NCBI RefSeq assembly: GCF_900172215.1
Contig: NZ_FWFP01000017.1
Coordinates: 27,111 to 91,110 of the forward strand
DNA: 64,000 nt
Direction of reading: 5' to 3'
Source: Ruegeria meonggei
GTDB taxonomy: Bacteria; Pseudomonadota; Alphaproteobacteria; Rhodobacterales; Rhodobacteraceae
The position numbers and the translations under genes were made by a program. Shown one piece after another: positions 34,728 to 43,411 of this stretch; within the stretch, counting starts at the first letter, position 1; every line of letters begins with the position of its first letter. The notes below the pieces were generated by a model. That model was not told the origin of the DNA, made no database searches, and worked only from the letters and a program-made list of their open reading frames with translations.

Positions 34728-35612
34728 TCAGAGTGCTCCCCCAGATGCCTGGCGCAACATCCAGACCATTCGCAGGCATCTGAGCCGGATCAATGTCGCG
34801 ATTGCCCGCATACGTTCTCCAGCAGTGGCTAGTTTGCCGCTGTTGAGTACCTTCGGGATATGCACCACGGCGCTGGCCGGCATTGCCAATGCCCGGATCG
34901 CCCATTTCAGACGTCTGGCCGGGCTGGTGCCATTCAACTGAAACCCCTCGCGCGTGGTGCGATGCCATTTTGTCCGCAAGGCGTTCCAGTCCTGCCGCGA
35001 CGGATGGCTCACACGCAGGCGATCTTCGTAGATCAGTTCGTACCCGTGTGCCACCGCGCGCATTGTCCACTCCCGGTCTTCCGATACACCATTGATGAAA
35101 CCACCGATCTCTTCAAAGATATCGCGCCGTGTCAGCAAGTTGCCCGAGCCGGAAAATCCCTGAACTTCGATATAGTGGCGAAAATTGAAGGCAAAGACCG
35201 CTTCGAAGGCCTCCGCACCGCTGCGCGGCGGTGGTGTTTCGTCAAAAACATCTACGCGACCACCGATCAAATCTGCCCTTGCCGCGATCTCGCGCCCGAC
35301 AGTCAGCCAGTCCCGGGAAGGCACACAGTCGGCATCAATGAAAAACAGCCGCGGAGCCGCAGTTTCGCATATCCCCCTGTTGCGTGCCGCGGCTGCGCCT
35401 TTTTCTTCCTCGACCACAAACCTTACAGTCGGAAACGCGTTGCGTAACGCTTTCAGCGACACCGGTGATTTGTTGTCGACGACAACAACCTCGGTATCCG
35501 TCAGATCATTCTGCATCAACGCCTTCAGGCACCGCTCCAGGCGCTGGACGTCATTATAGTGCGGAATGATAACGGCAATAGCGGGTGCCGTTTCACTAAT
35601 AGCCGTACTCAT
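34728..35612 (-). CDS. Glycosyltransferase family 2
   Basis: 294 residues. AIAVIIPHYNDVQRLERCLKAL begins the GT-A domain, VVVDNKSP binds the nucleotide, and PRLFFIDADCVPSRDWL carries the DxD. EEIGGFINGVSEDREWTMRA holds the acceptor-side acidic pair. No clear membrane helix, though the C-terminal third is basic. The ATG at 35612 overlaps the end of the kinase gene by 17 bases; a TTG two codons earlier is possible. It is the last gene of the ATPase-Wzz-kinase operon and probably adds one sugar of the same repeat unit. Confidence 0.87.
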   Translation of the reverse strand: MSTAISETAPAIAVIIPHYNDVQRLERCLKALMQNDLTDTEVVVVDNKSPVSLKALRNAFPTVRFVVEEEKGAAAARNRGICETAAPRLFFIDADCVPSRDWLTVGREIAARADLIGGRVDVFDETPPPRSGAEAFEAVFAFNFRHYIEVQGFSGSGNLLTRRDIFEEIGGFINGVSEDREWTMRAVAHGYELIYEDRLRVSHPSRQDWNALRTKWHRTTREGFQLNGTSPARRLKWAIRALAMPASAVVHIPKVLNSGKLATAGERMRAIATLIRLRCLRMVWMLRQASGGAL

Positions 35613-36417
35613 AACCAAAAGCCCCGCTGGAATAGCGGCATTTGTTCAGGACAATTCCCATCACGCTGGTCAGTTCGGCCAGTTGCCGTTCGGCCAGATC
35701 GATACGATCGAGCGTGGTCTTCTCTGCAACAACCAAAAGCAGCGCACAATCGACGTTCTTCAAAAACCCGTGGCTATCATCGCTGGACATCAACGGCGGT
35801 GTGTCAAACAGAATGACATCCGGCTGATATACGGTTTCGATCTGTTCGAGCAGTTCGATCACTTGACGGCCTTGCAGAACTTCCGACGGATTACGTGTCG
35901 GGGCATGGTTCAGCCCGAAAATCACATTCTCGCCATGCCGCACAGCGTGTTCATGAAATGGGACGGTGCCCTGTATCACATCCGCCATGTTATATTGGCC
36001 GGTCTGCTTCAGGATTTTCGCCAGCCCCATGCGGCGCAGATCAAAATCAAGCACGACTGTCCGCAATTCTGCTTGCCGGCCCAGACTGAAGGCCAGATTG
36101 GCCGTCGATGTACTTTTGCCGCTGTCGCTATAGGGCGAGGTCAGCGCCACGCGCCGCCAGCCATTGGCCGTCACCTGTTGCAATACCTTTGTGCGCAGCA
36201 TGTCATAAGGTGCGGCTTCGGTTCCACCCGAATAGGATATCAGGCGTTGGCGGGCCGCTGTCCTTTGGTCCAGCTCGATTTCGGGTAACGAGGACCAGAC
36301 CTCATCTTTCTGTATCGGGATGGGTTGTGGTTCGGGTGCGGTACGGTCTGGGGGCTCCTGCTGACGGCTGGCCCGCTCGACCCGCGCCTTTTGGATCGCT
36401 TGCTGAAGACGGTCCAT
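35596..36417 (-). CDS. BY-kinase (tyrosine autokinase partner of the chain-length protein)
   Basis: 273 residues. The P-loop SPYSDSGKST (94-103) is Walker A, VVLDFDLRRMGL (121-132) the Walker A' variant, and VILFDTPP (201-208) Walker B. The C-terminus ends in a tyrosine cluster (Tyr262, 269, 271, 273), the usual autophosphorylation site. Such kinases work with Wzz/GumC proteins to control polymer length. The sequence departs from the common form in Walker A (no PGEGKS) and in A' (DFD instead of DAD), which may mean modified nucleotide handling. Start ATG 36417 has GGAG at a suitable distance; the Wzz-like gene ends 40 bases upstream. Confidence 0.9.
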   Translation of the reverse strand: MDRLQQAIQKARVERASRQQEPPDRTAPEPQPIPIQKDEVWSSLPEIELDQRTAARQRLISYSGGTEAAPYDMLRTKVLQQVTANGWRRVALTSPYSDSGKSTSTANLAFSLGRQAELRTVVLDFDLRRMGLAKILKQTGQYNMADVIQGTVPFHEHAVRHGENVIFGLNHAPTRNPSEVLQGRQVIELLEQIETVYQPDVILFDTPPLMSSDDSHGFLKNVDCALLLVVAEKTTLDRIDLAERQLAELTSVMGIVLNKCRYSSGAFGYEYGY

Positions 36418-36457
36418 CACATACACTCCGAAACAAAACCGATGCAAATGACCCACA

Positions 36458-37999
36458 TCACCAATACACCTCCAGCTTATCCACAACTCGTTCAACAATT
36501 AGATCAAGCGGCTGATAATACGTATGGATTGCCCAGACCCCGGCAGGAACTCCGATAAGGATCGTCAGAACCACGGCCACCCAGATAGTCCGTCGTGTTA
36601 TCACTTCGCCTTTTGACGGCACATAAGGGATGGTTGCAATCGGCCAGACTTCAAGATTTTTAACCAGATCTTCGGGGCGACGGGGAGCCCGGTTCAGCAT
36701 CTCGAGCAGCAGAACCAGCCCAAGTCCCGCAGCGATGCCAAAAAGAGTCCCCCCGCCAGCGATCATAAACCGGTCGGGCTTGGCCGGAGAGGGCGGAACG
36801 GTTGGATGTTCCAGTACGGAAATACGCTGCCCCTGCGATGTTACCTCAATACGCTCGCCGGTCGATGCCGCAGCCAGACGACCCACGGCTGAATTGTACT
36901 GCATCTGGATGTTGTCGTGATCTCGCTGCAGCTCGGCCAGTGTGATGGCATTGGAAGGGGTCTGTTCGATCGTTAGGGTCAGTTTGGCCAAGCGCTCTTC
37001 AAGCCCGGCTTTCTGATCCTCCAGCGCTTCAATCTGACTGTCCATCTGCGCCAGCTGAATATCCAGAGTTGAATTGCCCGTTTGATTGGGCGTTTGGCTG
37101 ACCGTTGCGGCCTGCTCGGCTGCCACCACCTGTTCCTGCTTCTTGATCCGCGCGCGCAACAACCGAATTCTCGGGTTGCTCTCGGAATAGACCACCGACT
37201 CGTTGTTGAGCTGCGTTTGCAGCTGATCCAACTGTTGTTGGGCCGGTGTCAGATTCTGTTGCCTGGGCCCGACGACCTGTCCGGTCGAGCTGTAGATTGA
37301 CATCAGGTTCTCGCGTTGGCTTCGAGCGGTAAAAATTTGCCGGTCAGTTTGTTCCAGATTGGCTTGCAGCGCTCCCTGCTGCGCCTGCCGGAATTGCAGG
37401 CTGCCGGGCAAGGCGTCTGCATTTTCCTCCTGAAACGCCAAGATGCGGGCCGCGCGTGTATCCAATTCATTGCTCAGACGATCTACTTCCTGTTCAAAGA
37501 ACGCCAGCGTGTCAGTGGCGCGCCCTTTGCGGTAATCAACGTCCAGTTTCAGAATTTCCGTCAGATATTCATTCAATACACCCGCCGCAATCTGTCCGGT
37601 TTGGGCTTCAAAGCTAACCGTCATCAGACTGGCCTGATTGCGCCCGGTGCTGATCCAAATTCGCGTCTGATTGCGCAAGGCATTCACAATCTGGTCGGGG
37701 CTTGCTTCGGATTGATCCGGCAGCACCTCGAACTTGCTGGCAACGTCCAGCAACACGAGCCGCGTCAACAGGCGTTGCTCAACGATCTGAAGCTGTTCCT
37801 GTGCCGGCGTCGTTACTGTGCTCGAGGCCAGATTGGTTGGTATCTGAGGCGATTCCACGATCAGCCGCATCTGCGCCTCGTATGTGGGGGGCAATGTCAG
37901 TGCCACGATTACCGAAACGGCTGAAATGGCAGTGGCAACAGTCAGGAAATAGGGCAGCCGTCTCAGGAAAATGGAAATGTAGAAACGCACCTCTCCCAT
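36458..37999 (-). CDS. Chain-length determinant protein (Wzz/GumC, PCP family)
   Basis: 513 residues. An N-terminal Wzz domain contains the first transmembrane helix (YFLTVATAISAVSVIVALTL) followed by PPTYEAQMRLIVES. A long coiled-coil periplasmic region (about residues 150-380) with many Gln and Glu follows. A proline-rich segment (VPPSPAKPDR) leads to the second helix near residue 425, and a third hydrophobic stretch lies near the end. It regulates polymer length together with the kinase. The ATG comes one base after the ATPase stop (TGACATG), indicating coupling. Confidence 0.92.
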   Translation of the reverse strand: MGEVRFYISIFLRRLPYFLTVATAISAVSVIVALTLPPTYEAQMRLIVESPQIPTNLASSTVTTPAQEQLQIVEQRLLTRLVLLDVASKFEVLPDQSEASPDQIVNALRNQTRIWISTGRNQASLMTVSFEAQTGQIAAGVLNEYLTEILKLDVDYRKGRATDTLAFFEQEVDRLSNELDTRAARILAFQEENADALPGSLQFRQAQQGALQANLEQTDRQIFTARSQRENLMSIYSSTGQVVGPRQQNLTPAQQQLDQLQTQLNNESVVYSESNPRIRLLRARIKKQEQVVAAEQAATVSQTPNQTGNSTLDIQLAQMDSQIEALEDQKAGLEERLAKLTLTIEQTPSNAITLAELQRDHDNIQMQYNSAVGRLAAASTGERIEVTSQGQRISVLEHPTVPPSPAKPDRFMIAGGGTLFGIAAGLGLVLLLEMLNRAPRRPEDLVKNLEVWPIATIPYVPSKGEVITRRTIWVAVVLTILIGVPAGVWAIHTYYQPLDLIVERVVDKLEVYW

Positions 38000-38000
38000 G

Positions 38001-38858
38001 TCAGACTGTCATCCTCTTTTCCAGAGAATTTCCGCCAAAGAACACCCCATCCTGAACCACCTGCTCAATAACGTCCTCTCCGACTTCATGCACATCATTT
38101 GTCCATGCATACAGCAGGGCAAAGTCACAGAACTGGTTCACCAGGCGCGGTACCCCGCAGGTCTGCTCAAAAACCATCTGGCATGCAGCATCGGTAAATT
38201 CACTGCCTTTTCCACCGGCAGTCCTGAGCCTGTGGCAAATGTAGTTCTTCACCATCTCCTTATCCATGCGCTCAAGATGAAAACTCGCGGCGACCCGCTG
38301 GGTCAACTGCCGCATCTTGGGGTCCAAGATCAAATCGCGCAGCTCAGGCTGTCCTACCAAGACCAATTGGATCAGCTCGTCGGTGTTGGCATTGATGTTG
38401 GTCAGCATCCGCACTTCTTCCAACCCTTCAAACGTTAGGTTTTGAGCCTCGTCGAAGATTAGGATCACACGGCGGCCCTGGGCGTATTCGGCCACTAGGA
38501 AATCCTGTAGCAACCGGAACATCTTCACGTAGCTTGAGCCATCCTCAACCGCTACACCGAGGGCATTCAGCACCCATTGCAGAAGTTCCCCCCGTCCGCC
38601 CTGAGCATTCGAAATCAAGCCGACCGTAATGGATTCCTCCAGCTCACCGAGAAGATGCTGAACAAGGGTTGTCTTGCCGGCTCCGATTTCGCCGGTCAGA
38701 ACGGTGATCGGGGCGCAGGTCATGACACCGAACTGCAAAACCGAATAGCCGCGCTTATGCAAGGGCGACCAGTACATAAAGCCTGGATCCGGAAGAAGGG
38801 TGAATGGCCGTCGGTCAAGCCCAAAAAAATCCAGATAAAAGGAATCGTTGGAGACCAT
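38001..38858 (-). CDS. ExeA-like AAA ATPase of the exosortase/EPS locus
   Basis: 285 residues. FYLDFFGLDRRPFTLLPDP is the typical start. Walker A is VLTGEIGAGKTTLVQHL and Walker B is VILIFDEAQNL, followed by a sensor segment QLVLVGQPELRDLI. The family (general secretion pathway protein A-like) accompanies exosortase loci, probably powering or organising assembly. Start choice: ATG 38858 matches relatives, though a GTG at 38936 with AAGGA seven bases upstream is also plausible and would add 26 polar residues. First gene of the minus-strand operon. Confidence 0.88.
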   Translation of the reverse strand: MVSNDSFYLDFFGLDRRPFTLLPDPGFMYWSPLHKRGYSVLQFGVMTCAPITVLTGEIGAGKTTLVQHLLGELEESITVGLISNAQGGRGELLQWVLNALGVAVEDGSSYVKMFRLLQDFLVAEYAQGRRVILIFDEAQNLTFEGLEEVRMLTNINANTDELIQLVLVGQPELRDLILDPKMRQLTQRVAASFHLERMDKEMVKNYICHRLRTAGGKGSEFTDAACQMVFEQTCGVPRLVNQFCDFALLYAWTNDVHEVGEDVIEQVVQDGVFFGGNSLEKRMTV

Positions 38859-39450
38859 AGTGCCGTGGGAATCTTCCACCTTCTCAAATCCAGACTCGAC
38901 TTGGCGGGGGTCGATGAAATTAGAACCCTGAACCACCGGTAAATCCTTACACTATGTAACTAACATTGCAACGCAGGGATAATAACACAATTCATTCGGA
39001 CAACGCGTCAACTCAAGCCGCCCGATTGCCATTGTACGTGAAATTATTGCCATTCCTCCCGGCATCAATGAAGTCTGTTACAGTTTTTTGTTTCCCCCTT
39101 CATCACAATGCCGAAGAGTCAACCAAACGCGGCCCGCCCCTTCCACACAAGGAGTCCGCCCTTGGCGCTGTATTCAAAGGCTAACCAAAAACAAGACGGG
39201 CTCAGAATTGTGCCCAGAATAGACACAAAAAGCAAGCGACTGGGTATGGAGAACCGCAACCCATAATAGAAACATTAATTAAATCAACCGGTTAAGTGAG
39301 AACAACATGAACCATCATATCATTATCATTTTGCGTTTCGATAAGAGTTTGTTAACAATTAGGCGCTTGCCGGGCATTGCAGCGTGGTTAGCTGCAAGAC
39401 TGTTCTGAATTACGAAAAAGTAAATTTGTGTATGAGTGTGGGAGTTAACT
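38859..39450. promoter_or_regulatory. Divergent control region of the two core EPS operons
   Basis: About 590 AT-rich bases with no convincing gene, between the ATPase-Wzz-kinase operon and the ExoY-to-XrtD operon. It contains perfect small palindromes: TTAATTAA (39275-39282), AACCGGTT (39286-39293) and TTGTTAACAA (39349-39358). TTGCGT at 39331 followed by TAACAAT is a weak candidate promoter for the plus strand. Both operons are expected to be controlled here, but the regulator is not in the window. Confidence 0.45.
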
Positions 39451-40140
39451 GTGACAATTCATTCGAAGGACGTTGTCAACGCTAACGTTGGCTGCTCTGT
39501 AAATCCTGCAGCGCCGGTAGTTTCCAGTTTCCCGACAGCGTATAGGAACTTGGGCAAACGGCTTGGCGATGTCCTCTTCGTACTTCTGGCAACGCCGATC
39601 GTGATACCGCTGACACTGATGTTCGCCGCTATGCTGATATGCCAGGGCATAACGCCTTTTTATCGACAACCGCGCGTTGGCCGGGATGGAAAAGTCTTCT
39701 ATTTACTCAAGTTACGCACGATGGTGCATGATGCGGAAGCGGTACTTGAGCGCTACCTCTCGAACCATCCCGAAGCACGTGAAGAATGGGAGCATAACCA
39801 GAAGCTCCGCCATGATCCCCGCATCATCAAAGGGGGACAATTTCTGCGCAAATCCTCAATGGATGAGCTACCGCAGTTCTGGAATGTCCTGACCGGCGAC
39901 ATGTCCCTGATCGGTCCGCGTCCGATGATGGTGTCTCAACAGAGGCTTTATCCCAGCAATACCTATTACCGGATGCGCCCGGGCGTTTCAGGGATGTGGC
40001 AGGTTTCCAAACGAAATGACTCCACCTTTGCCGAACGCGCGATGCATGACAACGAATATTGGCGCAGCATGTCTTTCACCACAGATGTTATCATCCTAGT
40101 GCGCACCATCTCCGTTGTCCTACGCGGCACTGGTTGTTGA
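39451..40140 (+). CDS. Undecaprenyl-phosphate sugar-1-phosphate transferase (ExoY-like)
   Basis: 229 residues. One membrane helix (LGDVLFVLLATPIVIPLTLMF) is followed by the catalytic region: RQPRVGRDGKVFYLLKLRTM, DELPQFWNVLTGDMSLIGPRP and the closing RPGVSGMWQVS. This is the bacterial sugar-transferase family that starts EPS synthesis by placing a sugar-1-phosphate on undecaprenyl phosphate at the inner membrane. It is a short, single-helix form like ExoY rather than the five-helix WcaJ form. GTG 39451 is favoured because GGGAG lies six to seven bases upstream. First gene of the plus-strand core operon. Confidence 0.93.
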   Translation: MTIHSKDVVNANVGCSVNPAAPVVSSFPTAYRNLGKRLGDVLFVLLATPIVIPLTLMFAAMLICQGITPFYRQPRVGRDGKVFYLLKLRTMVHDAEAVLERYLSNHPEAREEWEHNQKLRHDPRIIKGGQFLRKSSMDELPQFWNVLTGDMSLIGPRPMMVSQQRLYPSNTYYRMRPGVSGMWQVSKRNDSTFAERAMHDNEYWRSMSFTTDVIILVRTISVVLRGTGC

Positions 40141-40210
40141 CACACGCCGTCCAGCATCCTCTGGTTGTCTAAAGTACCTAAACGACCGCTCACCACGGGA
40201 GGGGGTAGTA

Positions 40211-42673
40211 TTGAATCGGACCCGTTTTCTTCAGATCCTACAGCGTATCGCATTTTCTTTGGCGATAACCGCCTTGGTGGCTGCCTGCGATTCAGCCGAA
40301 GAACGAGCCGAGGCGCATTTCCAGGCCGGGATGGCCTTGCTGGAGAAAGGTGATGTGGAACGGGCGTTGGTCGAATTTCGCAATGTCTTCAAGTTGAATG
40401 GCCGCCACAAGCAAGCACGCCTGACCTACGCCAGACTGGAACGGGAGCGAGGCAATATTTCCGCAGCCTATGGTCAGTACCTACGGCTCATTGAGCAATA
40501 TCCAGACAATCTTGAAGGTCGGCGGGCGCTGGCCGAAATGGCTCTCGAAACCGGGAACTGGGAAGAGTTGAAGCGCCATGGTGTTTTTGCAGCGAGTCTC
40601 GCCCCGAACGATTTGGGCATTCAATCGCTCAACAATGCGCTGGCCTACGCAAACTCGATCCGATCTGCCGATCAGGTCGCCACGGCAACCACCGTTCATG
40701 TCGCGCGCGATCTGGTCACTGCAGCTCCGGCGCTGATGACCGCCAGACAGGTGTTGATCGACCATCTGCTCCGCAATCAGAAATGGCAGGACGCCCTCAG
40801 CGCAACCGACGCGGCGTTGGCCGTCAATCCAAATCAGACCCAGCTCTATGTTGTTCGCCTGGGCATCCTGAACGAGCTCAATTGGCCTGCCGAAAAGGAA
40901 GCTCAACTCAAGCAAATGATCGATCTCTTCCCCGAGGATGAAGGCGTGCAGCAAATGCTGCTGCAGCACTACATCGAGTATCGTAATTTGCAGGCCGCAG
41001 AACAATTCCTGCGCGCGACTCTGGTGTCCGGTTCCGAAGACCCCATGCCGGTACAACGGCTGGCCGCATTTCTGAACGACTATCGTGGCCCTGCCGCCGC
41101 GATTTCCGAAATGGACAGGATCATAGCCCGGGGCGGCCCAAACACGACCCGGTTCAAAGCAATGCGTGCGGTTTTGAAGTTTCAGGCCGGAGCGACCGAA
41201 ACGGCAATTGGCGAGATGCAGGCTTTACTTGAAAGCTCCGAACGCAATGCAGATACCCGGGCAATTGAGGTGGAATTTGCCCGGATTCTGGTTCAGGCTG
41301 GAAACCCGGCGGCCGCGCACGCGCTAATCGAAACCATTCTGGCCGAAGACCCCACCCAAGTCGAGGCCCTGAAATTCAAAGCCGCATGGCTCATCGACAA
41401 AGACGAGATCGGCGAAGCTATCATCCTGCTACGCGAAGCGCTTGGGCAGGCCCCGCGCGATCCGCAATTGATGACCCTGATGGCCCGGGCGCACGAGCGC
41501 AACGGCGATCAGGAGTTGATGGGCGAGATGCTTGCACTGGCAGTCGAGGCATCGCTCAAGGCGCCGGATGAAACCCTGCGTTACGCCCAGTATCTGGTTT
41601 CGAAAGGGGATTTGACGATTGCCGAAAGCGTTCTGGAAGAGGCCCGGCGCCTGGCGCCCGGAAATCTGGATTTGCTGACAGCAATGGGGCAACTCTACCT
41701 GCAAACCGAGAACTGGAACAATCTCGAAACGATAATCCGCATGGTCAGCGATTTCGAGGATCTGGCCGCCAAGGGTACCGCCCACCAGTTACGGGCGGCA
41801 ATGCTGGGCGCACAGCAACGAACAGACGACCTAACCGCATTTCTGACTCAGCTGACGCGTGACCCCGATTTCAGCCTGCCTGCGGAAATCGCACTGGTCC
41901 GCACAATGCTGAGCCGGAATGACATCCCCAGCGCAAGCGCCCGCCTTGACCAGTTGCTTGCCGTGTCACCCAAATCGCTATCCTTGCAGTTTGTCAAAGC
42001 CCACCTTCTGACCAGCAACCAAAACTACGACGAAGCCGAAGCCCTCTACCGGTCGATACTTGAAAAACGCCCGGATCTGGCGACGGTGTGGATGGCCTTG
42101 CACAGCCTTCAATTGAACCGTGGCACACCCGAGAAGGCAAGGGCTGTTTTGCAAGATGCCCTGATCGCTCTGCCGACCGACTTCAATCTGCTGATGCTAC
42201 AGGCGGCAAGCCATGAACGCGCGGGGGATTTGGATGCAGCCATCAACGTATACGAAAAGCTCTATGATGGCATCAGTCGAGCGCAGGTCGTGGCCAACAA
42301 TCTGGCCAGCCTGCTCACCACACACCGCACCGATGACAAAAGCCTGCAACGCGCTGTTGATCTCGTCCGGCGTCTACGCGGCACCCGCGTTCCGGCCTTT
42401 CAGGATACCTATGGCTGGATCGCTTACCGGACCGGGAATTTCGAAGAGGCCCTGCAATATCTCGAGGCCGCGGCGTCAGAAATGCCAAATCAACCACTGG
42501 TACTGTACCATCTGGGTAAAACCTATTCCGCGCTTGACCGCGATCAGGACGCCCTGCGCGCGTACAAAACAGCATACAAGAACACACAGAGTACCGCTAT
42601 GCCCCGAGACCTTGTCACGGTACTCTTGTCAGAAATTGAACAGTTGGAGATGGCACAGAATACAGGACAGTGA
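40211..42673 (+). CDS. TPR-repeat lipoprotein, PrsT-like (exosortase-locus type)
   Basis: 820 residues. A lipoprotein signal (FSLAITALVAAC) places the lipid-modified Cys about 25 residues in. The rest is a long array of tetratricopeptide repeats, for example AHFQAGMALLEKGDVERALVEF and EALQYLEAAASEMPNQPLVLYHLGKTY. Proteins of this size and type (PEP-CTERM TPR lipoprotein PrsT) are hallmarks of exosortase EPS loci and probably scaffold the export complex in the periplasm. Start: TTG 40211 with GGAGGGGG about eight bases before; it is the only start that gives the lipobox at the right place. It lies 70 bases after the sugar-transferase gene. Confidence 0.9.
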   Translation: MNRTRFLQILQRIAFSLAITALVAACDSAEERAEAHFQAGMALLEKGDVERALVEFRNVFKLNGRHKQARLTYARLERERGNISAAYGQYLRLIEQYPDNLEGRRALAEMALETGNWEELKRHGVFAASLAPNDLGIQSLNNALAYANSIRSADQVATATTVHVARDLVTAAPALMTARQVLIDHLLRNQKWQDALSATDAALAVNPNQTQLYVVRLGILNELNWPAEKEAQLKQMIDLFPEDEGVQQMLLQHYIEYRNLQAAEQFLRATLVSGSEDPMPVQRLAAFLNDYRGPAAAISEMDRIIARGGPNTTRFKAMRAVLKFQAGATETAIGEMQALLESSERNADTRAIEVEFARILVQAGNPAAAHALIETILAEDPTQVEALKFKAAWLIDKDEIGEAIILLREALGQAPRDPQLMTLMARAHERNGDQELMGEMLALAVEASLKAPDETLRYAQYLVSKGDLTIAESVLEEARRLAPGNLDLLTAMGQLYLQTENWNNLETIIRMVSDFEDLAAKGTAHQLRAAMLGAQQRTDDLTAFLTQLTRDPDFSLPAEIALVRTMLSRNDIPSASARLDQLLAVSPKSLSLQFVKAHLLTSNQNYDEAEALYRSILEKRPDLATVWMALHSLQLNRGTPEKARAVLQDALIALPTDFNLLMLQAASHERAGDLDAAINVYEKLYDGISRAQVVANNLASLLTTHRTDDKSLQRAVDLVRRLRGTRVPAFQDTYGWIAYRTGNFEEALQYLEAAASEMPNQPLVLYHLGKTYSALDRDQDALRAYKTAYKNTQSTAMPRDLVTVLLSEIEQLEMAQNTGQ

Positions 42674-42792
42674 CCGAGCGAAAGGTGCGAAACTTCCGCT
42701 GTAAAAGTGCCGCAGGTCGAAGAAATCAAAAAAACGACGGATTGTTTTGCATCATCGAAGGCAACATAAATAAAGTGAAAGACGAGTTGGAC

Positions 42793-43401
42793 ATGCATAC
42801 AGTGATCAAATCATTTCTTATTTTTGTGGCTGCTGTGGTCGCAGCGACGAGCGCGTTTGCGCAAAGCTCTTATAGAATCCAGCCGGGTGATGCACTTCAG
42901 GTTGAAGTTCTGGAGGATGCCAGCCTCAACCGAACGGTTCTGGTTCTGCCGGATGGCTCGTTCAGCTTCCCGCTTGTAGGTTCGGTGCAGGCCTCGGGGC
43001 GCACAACAAATACGGTGCAATCCGCCCTTTCCTCTTCTCTTGCTTCAAACTTCAACACGCCGCCGACCGTCTTTGTGTCGATTGCGTCGTTGTCACAGGG
43101 AGCGGGGGCAGCAAGCTCAAGCCAGCAGGCTATGGATGTCTTTGTAATGGGCGAAGTCGTCACACCTGGCAAGATCGCTACAGCGCCGGGAACAACCATT
43201 CTTCAAATTTTGGCCGAGGCAGGTGGCTTCACCAGGTTTGCGGCACAAAAGCGCGTCGAATTGCGCCGCACTGACAAGAAATCAGGCACGGTAAATAAGT
43301 TTCTCTATAACTATAAAGGCACGGGCAGTGGTATAAATGGCAGTACAGTTCTCAAATCCGGAGACGTTATCGTCGTACCAGCTCGCCGCTTGTTCGAATA
43401 G
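42793..43401 (+). CDS. Polysaccharide export protein (Wza/EpsA-like, SLBB)
   Basis: 202 residues. A signal peptide ends near AFAQ (residue 22), followed directly by the export domain SYRIQPGDALQVEVLEDASL and LPDGSFSFPLVGSVQASG. An SLBB domain (VFVMGEVVTPGKIATAPGTT) and a closing LKSGDVIVVPARRLFE complete it. No lipobox Cys is visible, unlike Wza. It is short and lacks the C-terminal amphipathic helix that forms the outer-membrane pore, so it probably works with the barrel protein encoded next. The ATG 42793 is chosen because a signal peptide starts there. Confidence 0.92.
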   Translation: MHTVIKSFLIFVAAVVAATSAFAQSSYRIQPGDALQVEVLEDASLNRTVLVLPDGSFSFPLVGSVQASGRTTNTVQSALSSSLASNFNTPPTVFVSIASLSQGAGAASSSQQAMDVFVMGEVVTPGKIATAPGTTILQILAEAGGFTRFAAQKRVELRRTDKKSGTVNKFLYNYKGTGSGINGSTVLKSGDVIVVPARRLFE

Positions 43402-43411
43402 GAGCTAATCG

